NCBI GenBank assembly: GCA_032718475.1
Contig: JAUCBJ010002674.1
Location: 1-24,795 of the forward strand
DNA: 24,795 bases
Source: Nemertoderma westbladi
Taxonomy: Eukaryota > Xenacoelomorpha > Nemertodermatida > Nemertodermatidae
Direction of reading: 5' to 3'
Position 1 is the first letter of the stretch. Every line of letters begins with the position of its first letter. Under the pieces are notes generated by a model. That model had not been told where the DNA came from, ran no database searches, and saw only the letters and a list, made by a program, of their open reading frames with translations. Below are positions 8,521 to 17,340 of this stretch, piece by piece. A program made the translations under genes and the position numbers.

Positions 8521-10243
8521 GGTAAACCTTATCCCCGACACAGAATTTCCGCTCTTCAGCTTTGTATATCTTGTCATGATATTCGTGTTGTCTGCGACGA
8601 AAGATTCGCGTTTTGTGGATAACATTATCTAGTTTAACTTGATTAATCGGTTTATCATTTATAATTCCCAACCAGGATAGAGCTGGTATAGGTGAGTGAA
8701 CTTGATTTACCACGTCCATTGGAGATAAACCTAGACTTTTATGTACAGAGTGATTGTAAGTAGAAACAAATGAATCAATATGACAGTCCCATGAAGTTTG
8801 AGTACCATCTTTAGTTTCTACTAATTGTGCTCTAATTTGGTCCTTTATGGTTCTGACCAACCTCTCTGCCATACCATCACACTGAGGGTGGTATGGACTG
8901 GTTACTGTATTGTTGATTTTCTGTTGGCGACAAAAGTTTTTAAACTCATTTGAAATAAAGCATCGTCCTTGATCTGTCAATATGGTTTTTATTTCTAGGG
9001 GCTTTTGACATTTTCTAATCAATTTCATTAAACATCCAATGACAGTTGTTGAAGTTGTGTTTCCTACTGCGAACACATCTAGAAACCGAGAGAAATGATC
9101 TACGACAACAAGCAAATGAGTGTTTCCAGTAGAAGACTTTGGGAAAGGGCCACAGAAATCCATAGCAACCCACTCATAAGGTCTTGTAACCTCAGGTAGG
9201 GATTGAAGTGGCATCGGTGCTGGTGGTAAAACCTTTGCGCGAAGACACACATCACAATTTTTTAAGTAAGTCTTTAACTCCTTATCCATATTTGGCCAAT
9301 AGAATTCCCGTTGTAATAATGATAACGTTTTCTCATAACCCAGGTGAGCACTATTGTAACCATGAACAGATTTGACAACTTTAGAACGAAGTCCTTTGGG
9401 CACAAATAACCTGGATTTATAAGTGTATATCCCTTCAACAGTTTTAGTGAATCGATAATTAATTCGGTCAAATTCGCTGTCAGCTTCTTGAAGCTGAATG
9501 AGTTCCTCTTTCGAAAGTTGTTTTAATCCCCCATTTTCACTCTCATCAAGCACAAACACATCCATATATGAACAATTACTAGGCAACCTAGAAAGCGCAT
9601 CTGCCACTTGATTAGAAGACCCCTTTTCGTGTTTGATAGATTTTAATCCTTCAAACTCTAGAAGTCGTAGTTGCCAACGAGCAAGTCTACCAGTTGCAGT
9701 TTTATTATTAATTAGCCATTGTAATGGAGCATGATCAGACAAGACATGTACTTCAGCGCCATAAGTATAAGACTGGAACCGTTCCAATGCGAATATAACT
9801 GCCAATGCTTCCTTTTCTATTGTGGAATAGTTCTTTTCACTTGTAGTAAGATTCCTACTTGCAAATGCTATTGGGTGAAACAAACCAGCATTATCTGTTT
9901 GACTTATGACGGCACCAACTCCAAGATTAGATGCATCGCAATGGACAAAGAATGGTTCACCAACTTTAGGGTGTACAAGAACTGGGGCACTAATTAAGGC
10001 TTCCTTTAAACTTTCGAATGAAAATTCCTGTTCATCACTCCAAACAAATGGGACTTGTTTCCGTGTAAGTTCATACAATGGTTCAGCAATAAGGTTAAAG
10101 TTCCTTATGAATTGTCTATAGGTATTGACCAAACCCAGAAATTTCCTCACTTCAGAAACATTTGTTGGCGCTATCATGTTCTTAACAGCAATTATCTTTG
10201 ACTCACTTGGATGTACGCCGTCCTCATCAACAATGAATCCCAA
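8489..10243 (-). CDS. pol: Gypsy pol: RT thumb, RNase H and integrase
   Basis: The frame is 584 codons. Residues 1-90 are the RT thumb/connection (FLGFIVDEDG, KFLGLVNTYRQFIRNF). RNase H covers about 95-220: D103 in HCDASNLGVGA, the Glu pair in TIEKEALAV (143/145), D170 in LSDHAPLQWL and D215 in VADALSRLP. The integrase zinc finger is H294-X5-H300-X29-C330-X2-C333. The catalytic triad is D362 (MDFCGPF), D424 (LTDQG) and E460 (GMAERLV), with 35 residues between the last two. All visible catalytic residues are present. The upstream RT piece is in the same frame but separated by a TAA at about 10247, and the C-terminus is frameshifted at 8489. As it stands this is a fragment of a broken polyprotein. 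Confidence 0.9.
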   Translation of the reverse strand: MGFIVDEDGVHPSESKIIAVKNMIAPTNVSEVRKFLGLVNTYRQFIRNFNLIAEPLYELTRKQVPFVWSDEQEFSFESLKEALISAPVLVHPKVGEPFFVHCDASNLGVGAVISQTDNAGLFHPIAFASRNLTTSEKNYSTIEKEALAVIFALERFQSYTYGAEVHVLSDHAPLQWLINNKTATGRLARWQLRLLEFEGLKSIKHEKGSSNQVADALSRLPSNCSYMDVFVLDESENGGLKQLSKEELIQLQEADSEFDRINYRFTKTVEGIYTYKSRLFVPKGLRSKVVKSVHGYNSAHLGYEKTLSLLQREFYWPNMDKELKTYLKNCDVCLRAKVLPPAPMPLQSLPEVTRPYEWVAMDFCGPFPKSSTGNTHLLVVVDHFSRFLDVFAVGNTTSTTVIGCLMKLIRKCQKPLEIKTILTDQGRCFISNEFKNFCRQQKINNTVTSPYHPQCDGMAERLVRTIKDQIRAQLVETKDGTQTSWDCHIDSFVSTYNHSVHKSLGLSPMDVVNQVHSPIPALSWLGIINDKPINQVKLDNVIHKTRIFRRRQHEYHDKIYKAEERKFCVGDKVYLQHLQAWRLV

Positions 10244-10246
10244 AAA

Positions 10247-10580
10247 TTAATCTCTTCTCTTTAAAAATGAACATTTTTTTGGCTGGAGTTTTAATTTTGC
10301 AACTTTTAATCGGCGGAAAACTTCACGAAGTATCTCTAAATGTTGCTTTAGTTCCGTTGTGACCACATAGATGTTGTCCATGTAGAAAACAACGCACGAC
10401 ATGTCACCAAATAAATTACTCATTAATCTTTGGAATGTTGGTGGGGCATTATTTAGACCAAAGGCCATGACAACAAATTCAAAATGGCCAAGACTACACG
10501 AAAACGCAGTTTTATGTCTATCATCTGAGGCAAGAGGTATCTGCCAAAATCCAGATGCCAAATCTATTGATGAAAAATAT
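10247..10580 (-). pseudogene. pol: Gypsy pol: RT palm
   Basis: This 104-codon piece carries ASGFWQIPLASDDRHKTAF, the palm segment next to the first catalytic Asp, then FGLNNAPPTFQRLM and the catalytic box, which reads FYMDNIYV. Active family members normally have two Asp there (YxDD), so the second Asp is replaced by Asn. It is separated from the upstream protease/RT frame by a one-base shift near 10580 (the AT-rich run just before the palm), and from the downstream frame by a stop at about 10247-10249 following CSFLKRRD. Both lesions and the altered active site argue that this copy cannot make working RT. Confidence 0.85.
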
Positions 10581-11387
10581 TAAAAATATTAATAGTTTAT
10601 CTAATAAATCAGAAATTCGTGGTAATGGAAATGCATCTTTCTCTGTTACAGCATTCAGTGCACGGAAATCTACGCACACTCTGTCGTTTCCATCAGGCTT
10701 CTTAACAATAACCAAAGGTGATGAATATGGTGAGGAAGAAGGAGTGATAATATCCTTATCCAGCATATCTTTAATATTAGACTCTAGGAGATCTCTTTTA
10801 GCCAAAGGAACATGGTATGGCCTCTGAAATATTGGTATCTCAGATTTAGTTTTTATGTGATGTTCCACAAGGTTTGTACGCCCAAGTGGTGGTTCAAACA
10901 AATCATTATATTCCTTTGTTAGAAAGTAAAATGTTTCTAAATGTTCACTGGGAACATCTCTATTTATAGTACATTTCTCGATTAAATTTATTGTGACAAC
11001 TTTATTATTTACTGAAAGAACTGAAAGAGAAGAAGGAATACTATCCGAAAATTTTAGTGTTACATTTAGAGCACGTAGTCCATTGACCCCAAGAATGCAT
11101 GGATGAGCCGAATCTGTGGCCACGAAAACGTCTACATCGGCCTTAGAAGTGCCTAATTGAATTGGAATTTGACAACGACCTCGAACATTAAGGGGTACAC
11201 CATTCGCAGTTTTTAAGATGAACTGAGTTGGCTTTAACTGATTTTCAGTAACTAATGAAGAGTGCAGAATTGTAGAGGATGCACCAGAGTCCATCAGTAT
11301 CTCGCAAATCTGCCCATTGATAGTTCCTTTAACAAAGAATCGACCTTGAGTTCTCTCATGGGCTATGCAACAGTGGTGTCGCCCACC
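10521..11387 (-). pseudogene. pol: Gypsy pol: aspartic protease and RT fingers
   Basis: The frame opens right after the gag stop, shifted by one base relative to gag, the usual arrangement for a gag-pol frameshift. It encodes an amino-terminal linker and the protease active site MDSGASSTIL near residue 1 of the 257-codon methionine-initiated part. A flap/second-lobe segment (PCILGVNGLRALNV) follows. RT begins with HHIKTKSEIPIFQRPYHVP, then SSPYSSPLVIVKKPDGNDRV and CVDFRALNAVTEKDAFPLP, all classic Gypsy RT motifs. It runs out of frame at about 10580, where the homologous reading continues as the palm piece. The natural translation is as a Gag-Pol fusion, so the first ATG is not meaningful. Confidence 0.9.
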
Positions 11388-11388
11388 A

Positions 11389-12402
11389 TCACTGTTGTTG
11401 GAAGTTTAAATCAACCGCGGAAGATTGTTGCATAGAATCCGAAATGTAGTTAGCGTCAGTCGTAGCTGGTTGATACTGGTTATAATCTTGAGCGTACTGG
11501 AAACCATTGATTGATTGTTCCATCGTATTATTAAATGCCTGTTCTGTAACTGGTGCAACACTAGCGCGATAATTTGTTGGATTTTGGAAGTGTTGAATAT
11601 GGGGTGCTCGAAATTGATAACGAGGTTGTTGAAACCGTGGTGGTCTCATATGTTGCCGCATTCCCTCAGTGTCCTGAGGTCTATAGCCTTGTTTTAGTTG
11701 TTGGGTTTTTGAAGGACAATCTCGTTGTATATGGCCACGACCTTGACAACAGTAGCAGAGGATTGACTCACGTATCTGAGCATTTGCGCCAGAAAACCTA
11801 ACAGCATCAACCTCATCTTCATAGTTAAGGTATTCATTATCTGCCACAGACGAAGACGATATTGATGGAGATTGCTTATATGATGACTTCAATTCCTCAT
11901 TTCGCGCAAGAGAGAAGGCACTCTCTAAATTTCCTGGATCCTTCAAGGTAAGTTTCTCCCGCAATTCGTCATGTAGACCAGCAACAAAGACAGAAACTGC
12001 CAAATTATTCCTATGGGTTACTGCAATACCAGCAAATGCGTTCTTACAAATGTCTGAAATAGAGGCATAATAAGCGAGAACAGATTCGCCTGGCTGTTGT
12101 TTAGCTTTAAATGCTCGTCGCATCGCAAATCTAATTGCATTTCCTGGCCATAGCTTTGTATATAGATTTACTTCGATGTCATCGAAAGTGGGAAGACTGG
12201 TATCCAAGAGAACACGAATCTTGTAAGGAACATAAGCAGGCAAACGACGAATTCCCTCTTGATCAACCCAGCCATTTACGGTGCAAGCCAGGCGGAAATC
12301 GCGAAAGAAATTTTCGATAGATTCACGGTCCTCATTTGCTAACTTTGGTGGAACTTCAAAATGCGTTTGTATTAATAGTTTGTCTGGCTTATTGTCTTCC
12401 AT
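11389..12402 (-). CDS. gag: Gypsy gag
   Basis: An intact 337-codon frame starts at an ATG 56 bases downstream of the primer-binding site. The N-terminal two thirds hold a retrotransposon gag core (NFFRDFRLACTVNGW, a QQPGESVLAYYASISDI segment, VFVAGLHDELREKLTL). A single zinc knuckle, C216-X2-C219-X4-H224-X4-C229, follows and would bind the element RNA. The tail is Gln/Pro/Tyr-rich. The stop TGA at about 11389-11391 is followed at once by pol in another frame, so pol would need a frameshift to be made. The intact gag contrasts with the broken pol. Confidence 0.92.
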   Translation of the reverse strand: MEDNKPDKLLIQTHFEVPPKLANEDRESIENFFRDFRLACTVNGWVDQEGIRRLPAYVPYKIRVLLDTSLPTFDDIEVNLYTKLWPGNAIRFAMRRAFKAKQQPGESVLAYYASISDICKNAFAGIAVTHRNNLAVSVFVAGLHDELREKLTLKDPGNLESAFSLARNEELKSSYKQSPSISSSSVADNEYLNYEDEVDAVRFSGANAQIRESILCYCCQGRGHIQRDCPSKTQQLKQGYRPQDTEGMRQHMRPPRFQQPRYQFRAPHIQHFQNPTNYRASVAPVTEQAFNNTMEQSINGFQYAQDYNQYQPATTDANYISDSMQQSSAVDLNFQQQ

Positions 12403-12459
12403 TCTGGTTGTGAATGTTGATAATTTGTTCTTCGGCTGGTAAATTGATATTGATCATGA

Positions 12460-12477
12460 ATCCCACTTCTGACACCA
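12460..12477 (-). promoter_or_regulatory. Primer-binding site, tRNA-Leu
   Basis: The + strand reads ATCCCACTTCTGACACCA, which is the 3' end of common eukaryotic leucine tRNAs including CCA, so the minus strand carries the complementary primer site. It sits one base inside the 5' LTR (12479). Confidence 0.85.
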
Positions 12478-12478
12478 G

Positions 12479-12650
12479 TGTTGACTGCCACATATAATAA
12501 TCAATGTCGAACAACATATACAATCAAACAAGTTACTGTAACTAAACTGTCACCTGTAAACTGCTTTCCTATATAGCTATATAACACAACTAAGAGTTAC
12601 ACAATATTCATAAAGGTCAATCAGTGAACAAGGGTCAATCAGTCACTACA
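12479..12650 (-). repeat. 5' LTR of Gypsy element
   Basis: This 172-bp copy begins TG and ends CA on either strand, and is near-identical to 8127-8298. It should contain the element's promoter. It is followed on the + strand by the target duplication aatg (12651-12654) and then by the 41-bp array. Confidence 0.9.
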
Positions 12651-13019
12651 AATGTTTAATATATGTAAGACCTACGGAGTAGGCTTTCAATAACAGTTAT
12701 TAGATGTAAGACCTACGGAGTAGGCTTTCAATAACAGTTATTAGATGTAAGACCTACGGAGTAGGCTTTCAATAACAGTGTCTAGATGTAAGACCTACGG
12801 TGGTGTAGGCTTTCGATAACAGTAACTAGATGTAAGACCTACGGAGTAGGCTTTCAATAACAGTAACTAGATGTAAGACCTACTGAGTAGGCTTTCAATA
12901 ATGTTTGATAGATGTAAGACCTACGGTGTAGGCTTTCAATAACAGTAACTAGATGTAAGACCTACGGAGTAAGCTTTAAATATTGTTTACTAGATGTAAG
13001 ACCTACGGAGTAGGCCTTC
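12651..13019. repeat. 41-bp hairpin repeat array, block 2
   Basis: About nine units of the same repeat as 7841-8126 are separated from it by the Gypsy insertion. Joining the two flanks through the aatg duplication restores an ordinary unit. Variation is concentrated in the hairpin loop (GGA, TGA, GGT, GGTGGT), while the CCTAC/GTAGG arms are mostly kept. The block ends at GCCTTC (13014-13019), the edge of the LINE insertion. Confidence 0.9.
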
Positions 13020-13057
13020 TACTACTAGGATCGGCATGCTGCATTGCAGCTGCATTT

Positions 13058-13158
13058 TTAAGAATGCTGTGCCGGCTTGTCAACAAAATTGCGCCGCCAC
13101 AACTCCCTATCACCCATGACATTTGCTAGATCATCCGCATCTTTAAGGCCAGTGTCCT
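13058..13158 (-). pseudogene. C-terminal end of the LINE ORF, cut off by the TTAA element
   Basis: Translated on the minus strand this gives DTGLKDADDLANVMGDRELW and a few more residues to a TAA, the usual DTG...W ending of this LINE type. It continues in sense directly from the break at 14776, so the ORF was intact across this point before the insertion. The second LINE in this window ends similarly (ENREAWKDLISTVRVRS, 24337). Confidence 0.8.
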
Positions 13159-13294
13159 TTAAGGGGGGGGTACACCCCCCCCTCAGGTCAAAATTTTCAT
13201 TTTTTGTTTTTTTATTTCATCTAGAGTAGAATTTAATGCGGATTTCAAATCTGGAAACGGCTTAGCGAGATCTCTTTTACTTCTCGAGTAATGG

Positions 13295-13505
13295 CTGGTT
13301 TTCCGTCTGTATGTCTGTCTGTATGTCCATCGAAATATTAAAAAGGGCATAAAATAAGCAATCTGAAATGTTTACTGTTAGGATTTTTCTTAATGTCGAT
13401 GTCTGTTTTAATATTTGGAATTATCTAATCACTATGTCTGTATCTCAGTCTGTCTCTCAGTTTGTCTGTCTGTTTGTATGTCTGTCTGTCTGTCAACATG
13501 TCCGT
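13295..13505 (+). repeat. TCTG/TATG simple-sequence tracts
   Basis: GTCTGTCTGTATGTCTGTC-type tetranucleotide runs occur near 13305-13328 and 13432-13500, inside the TTAA element. An open frame across them is a by-product of the repeat. Confidence 0.7.
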
Positions 13506-13697
13506 CAAATTTTAATTAATATATATTTAATAGATATTTGTGAGTTTTGTATTACATATTGAACAGTTGTCTAATGGACTAGTTCTCTACTAGTAATAAC
13601 AAATGTGAACCATCATATAACAATAGCTAGTAATAATTATTCTGGGAAACAACCATAAACTTATTTTTTTTTAAATTCCGCAGGCTCTGCGAATAAT

Positions 13698-13925
13698 TCA
13701 CGTGCTGCGCGAAGTCTTCATGTGCAGCATGAACTTTTCATGTGCCGCGTGAAGGCTTCTCATTCTGATCAAAAAGCTTTCCGAGGTGCTCGATTAATTA
13801 ACGTGCTTTATGAAGAATTTAAGTGCTACGTGAAACCTTCACCTGCTGCGCAAATGTCTCACATGCTGCGCGAAGGTTTAACGTGCTGCGCAAAGCTTAA
13901 TGTTCTCTGTAAAGGCTTATTATAA
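13698..13925 (+). repeat. Degenerate ~20-bp tandem repeat (CACGTGCTGCGCGAAG-like)
   Basis: About eleven imperfect units have the consensus TTCACGTGCTGCGCGAAGnC. A further single unit lies at about 14049-14066. The repeat lies within the TTAA element. The 67-codon open frame here is explained by the repeat. Confidence 0.7.
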
Positions 13926-14775
13926 ATTTATGTGGAAATTTTTATATAATTTTGAATGTTTCTTAAGGTTATCTCATTATTCCATGACTATTTATTACTA
14001 AATGACGAAATAGTATGCGATTAAATCAATACGCCAAAATGTAATTTGTTCACGTGCTGCGCGAAGTGTTTTTTGGCAAGCACTCTAAAATTATTTTAAC
14101 AGGTTGTTAAAAGTGGGTAGGGGTTTTTTTGAACCAAATTTCATGAAATCCATTGAGAAATCACAAAATATGGATAGGGGATAACCAATGGGAAAAGAAA
14201 AGGAGATACCAGTACTGAAAATAGCGGGAACATTTGAAATATATTGTTCTTAAACTTTAAATGCGTTTATCTCGGAATTGTATTTTTCACATTCAAAATA
14301 CTACTACTCAGCCATTTCTTAACCAATTTTCGAAATTTTTTTTTTGTTTGATTTCTTTTCGGGTTTTGATCAAAAGTTATCGGTTAGAATTTTGAATTGT
14401 GCCATATTAATTTCTTGAAATTAGTTAATATCTATTAAGTAATAATTAATATTAGTTAATAATATTTAAAAAATATTTAAGACCTAAATAAAAAATGTAA
14501 CCGATAAGTTTTGTGGAGCCGAGGATGCTGATTCAGAAAAACCAAGTTTCGAAAATTTTCCCCCAAAATTGTGAGACTAGTAGTGTTTTTAGTGAAATTA
14601 ACAATTTCGCAGGTGGCCGCTAGAGGGCGACGCAAATTTGAAAATTTTTTTTTTGAACCCAATCTTTGGCCATATGTTAATCCCCCGAAAGGTATAAAAT
14701 ATACAAAATTACACACAAGCAGAAATTATAGCCATTTGCAAAAAAGGTCCATAGGGGGGTGTACCCCCCCCTTAA

Positions 14776-16179
14776 GATGCGTCTCAAGAAAGTCATGGGC
14801 TGTCCACCATTCTTATTCACTCCATGAGGCTGCCAAAGTACAAGATTATGCACTGGCTGGTCCTCACGGCGAAAGCAATGTCCTGCAAAGCGGAGGCGAT
14901 TTTGTTCTAGTGTCAAGCTTGGGGGAACCAATGAGACACCTCCAATGTTATATAGTGTCTGGTTGGAGATGTGTGCATTGTACTTGACACAATGTACCCG
15001 GCGTAGCATTCTTGTGAATGTGCCATCCAGAGATTTGGTGTCCTCAGCAGTTAGAGCCCAGCATGGACTCCCGTAGAGGAGTACTGGAACTACTGCTGCT
15101 CTAAATAATCGGACCTTAAGTTTCCGATTAATTCTAGGTGACTTCCAAATCCTGGAAAGCCTATTCAAGGCTGCCCATGCCTTTCCCTTACGTATTCGAA
15201 GGTCCTCACCTGACTTCCGGATCCATGATCCCAGGTAACAGAAGTCGTCCACATGCTCAAGCATACCATCCTTTGAGCTTATGCTCATCCGATCAGAGAC
15301 TTGCTGAGGACTTTCAAAGTTAACTGTCAGAATTTTGGTCTTTCTGGAGTTAATAAAAAGACCAACACTAGAAGCAGCATGTTCTAATGAGCTGAGGAGC
15401 CGCTGGGCTCCCTCTAATGATTCTGAGAGTACTCCTAAGTCATCAGCAAAGTCTAGATCAGTTAGGTACTTGGCAGGATTTCCTCGACTTCTGGAGCCAG
15501 TAGGTGGAGTTATCATCACCCCATCATCATTATGATGATCTAAGGACATGCGTAGAACATAGTCAACCACAATAATGAACAAGAATGGTGCAAGTGTGTC
15601 TCCTTGGAGGACGCCCCATAACACTTCAAATGGTTCTGTGTCACCGTCAACAGTAGACACAAATGTTGTCGAACCATCGTATACTGATCTGATTGCTGCA
15701 ATAATTTCATCAGGAATCCCATATAATGAAAGTATGCTGAACATACGTGAGCGAGAGACTGAATCAAAGGCCTTGAAGAAGTCAACAAAGATAACAGCCA
15801 GATGCCTGTCTTTCTTTTTTGATAACTCTTCAATTATCCTTCTAAGTGCCAAAATGGGCTCCATGGTCCCACGACCTTTACGGAACCCATTCTGATTTCC
15901 ACGTAGCAGTCTCTCAATGGGATCCCTGATGCGATTTAATAGAATTCTATTGTATAGTTTTGCAGCAATCGAGATCAATGAGATTCCCCGAAAAGAACCA
16001 TAGAGTGTTAGGTTGCCCTTCTTGGGAACTGGCACCAACTTATTTGTTTTCATTTCTTGTGGGACTCTTGTTGTACGGTACATGTCTACTATGATGGGAT
16101 AGATGAGCTTTAAACACTCAGGTATTTTAAAGACCTCAGGGGGAACACCATCTACTCCACTGGCACGATTGGTCTTAAT
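14776..16179 (-). pseudogene. LINE reverse transcriptase (ORF2, partial)
   Basis: An open frame of about 468 codons runs from 16179 down to the transposon break at 14776. RT motifs appear in order: ASGVDGVPPEVFK (in the part upstream of 16083), LVPVPKKG, GNQNGFRKGRGT, FVDFFKAFDSVSR with catalytic Asp (residue 101 of the 468), GVLQGDTLAPFLF and FADD (212-215). The thumb follows, and the C-terminal part has LYGSPCWALT and LRFAGHCFRR. There are no internal stops. It would copy LINE RNA at the target site. The last codons before 14677 are transposon sequence, not LINE. The missing tail lies at 13058-13158. Confidence 0.88.
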
Positions 16180-16185
16180 GCCTTC

Positions 16186-16395
16186 AATAATGTTTACTAG
16201 ATGTAAGATCTAGACAGAGTAGGCTTTCAATGTTTACTATATGTAAGACCTACGAAGTAGGCTTTCAATAATGTTTACTCGATGTAAGACCTACGGCGTA
16301 GGCTTTCAATAATGTTTAATAGATGTAAGACCTACGGAGTAGGCTTTCAATAGTGCTTACTACTTGATCTAAGATCTACGCAGTCAGGTTTCAAC
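16186..16395. repeat. 41-bp hairpin repeat array, block 3
   Basis: Five more units of the same repeat, more divergent towards the right (AGATCTACGCAGTCAGG in the last). It follows the LINE and shows the array continued on that side before insertion. Together the three blocks hold about 20 units and 860 bp. Confidence 0.85.
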
Positions 16396-16753
16396 TACGA
16401 AACATACAAAACGTTCTGGGTTTCCTGACTGCAAACAAATCTTTGTCATACACTTCATTGTCAATAACAATCTAACCGCAAAACGGCGTAATCGCATTTA
16501 TTGTCATTTCTCTATTATTACAGTTTAGACTACATTAATTTTTAACAGCCAATGACACTCTGCAGGTGCAGCTACACAGAGCCATAACGTTAGAAACAAC
16601 TCAGCCATAATATTATTGGTGGTTAATACAGTAAGCACACACTGAATAGAATAATACAATACCGATAATATGAAGGTATTTATTTAAAGTTGTTATTTAC
16701 GTTCAATGTGTGGTTACATAGTTTGACTTTACAGTACCAATGTACGTACCCTC
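16396..16753. other. DIRS internal spacer with no recognised gene
   Basis: AT-rich, no open frame of note. It lies between the array and the RT frame, and may hold the lost end of gag or a spacer. Confidence 0.3.
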
Positions 16754-17340
16754 TTGCTTGATAAGTTTTATATAGATAATGTTTTATATACCATGGGTAA
16801 AGAATTTGTCAGAGAAATACCCTTCAAACATTTATTTGTCGAAATTAATCGATCCTTGGAAACACAGACGGAAAGATTCCTTGAGCTGCAGTTACTTCCA
16901 AGTGACTTCTTATTGAGAGATTTTCCATCTACTCCGTTAAATATTGATAACCTCAATGCTGACATGAACGCCGCTGGAACATTAGATAGTGACGATATAA
17001 CCACTCTGATAAACGGCTTGCGCTACGGTGTTGAAATTGGATACAGAGGTCCACAAGAATAACAGCGCCCTTGATAACGCAATTATAGTCGACGACTTGC
17101 TTGTCAATGAAGTCAGTAACGGTTACCTACGAGGACCTTTTCGCAAACGCCCGTGAAGGGTGTTCGTGGGAGGGGCGCACTCATCGGGAAAATGGACGTT
17201 AAAGACGCCTTTAAAACCCTACCTATGTCAGACTGGACACTATTTGGGATACGCTGGCGAAGCCTATTTTTCGTTTATGTGAAATTGGTGTTTGGACTTC
17301 GAAGTGCGAGTAGGATTTTTCAGAATTATAGTACTGCTTA
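16754..17340 (+). pseudogene. DIRS-type reverse transcriptase, internally deleted
   Basis: The first piece (16754-17062) ends GLRYGVEIGYRGP, the conserved N-terminal motif of DIRS RT (GF.IG..GP). One base out of frame, it continues with VDDLLVNEVSNGYLRGPF, again DIRS-like. The sequence then jumps at about 17150 to GALIGKMDVKDAFKTLPMSD and LFGIRW...VFGLRSASRIFQN (17183-17330), the palm strand with the first catalytic Asp and the GLRSA motif. The finger segment between them is missing, as is the downstream YxDD box. RT therefore lost at least two blocks by deletion and cannot be active. Identification as DIRS-type is firm from the motifs and the neighbouring recombinase. Confidence 0.8.

Larger units (their letters stand above)
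8127..12650 (-). mobile_element. Gypsy (Ty3-like) LTR retrotransposon
   Basis: A complete element lies on the minus strand: 5' LTR 12479-12650, tRNA-Leu primer site, gag, protease-RT-RNase H-integrase with GPY/F-like end, polypurine tract and 3' LTR 8127-8298. The pol order with integrase last defines the Gypsy superfamily. It is flanked by the 4-bp duplication aatg (8123-8126 and 12651-12654), and the sequence on both sides is the 41-bp repeat, so it inserted into that array. The LTRs differ at only about 3 of 172 positions, pointing to a recent insertion, yet pol has a stop and two frameshifts. Confidence 0.95.
13163..14771. mobile_element. piggyBac-like nonautonomous transposon with TTAA duplication
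   Basis: TTAA lies on both sides (13159-13162 and 14772-14775). Inside it the ends are inverted copies: G8-TACAC-C8 on the left and its reverse complement on the right. TTAA duplication is the signature of the piggyBac superfamily. The 1.6-kb interior has no transposase frame, so it would need an enzyme supplied elsewhere. It interrupts the LINE ORF precisely at a TTAA present in the coding sequence. Poly-T stretches, a TCTG/TATG simple repeat and a degenerate 20-bp repeat fill the interior. The terminal repeat is short (about 18 bp), so the superfamily call is inference. Confidence 0.75.
13020..16179 (-). mobile_element. LINE (non-LTR retrotransposon), 5'-truncated, RTE-like by appearance
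   Basis: It lies on the minus strand. Its coding begins abruptly next to the 41-bp array at about 16179 and ends with a stop at 13058-13060, followed by a short 3' UTR and a TAG-repeat tail (CTACTACTA on +, 13018-13027). GCCTTC occurs on both sides (13014-13019 and 16180-16185) and may be the target duplication. The element has no endonuclease domain left, as expected for 5' truncation. A TTAA-type transposon (13163-14771) splits its ORF. The clade is uncertain: the C-terminal region resembles RTE-like LINE proteins. Confidence 0.85.

Noticed and set aside
13368-13562. 64-codon open frame
   Set aside because: It is a translation of TCTG/TATG simple repeats inside the TTAA element.
13722-13925. 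67-codon Cys-rich open frame resembling a small secreted peptide
   Set aside because: It is explained by the degenerate 20-bp repeat; there is no signal peptide and no start context.
14571-14987. 138-codon + strand open frame spanning the right end of the TTAA element
   Set aside because: It crosses the transposon/LINE junction and is antisense to the LINE; not a gene.
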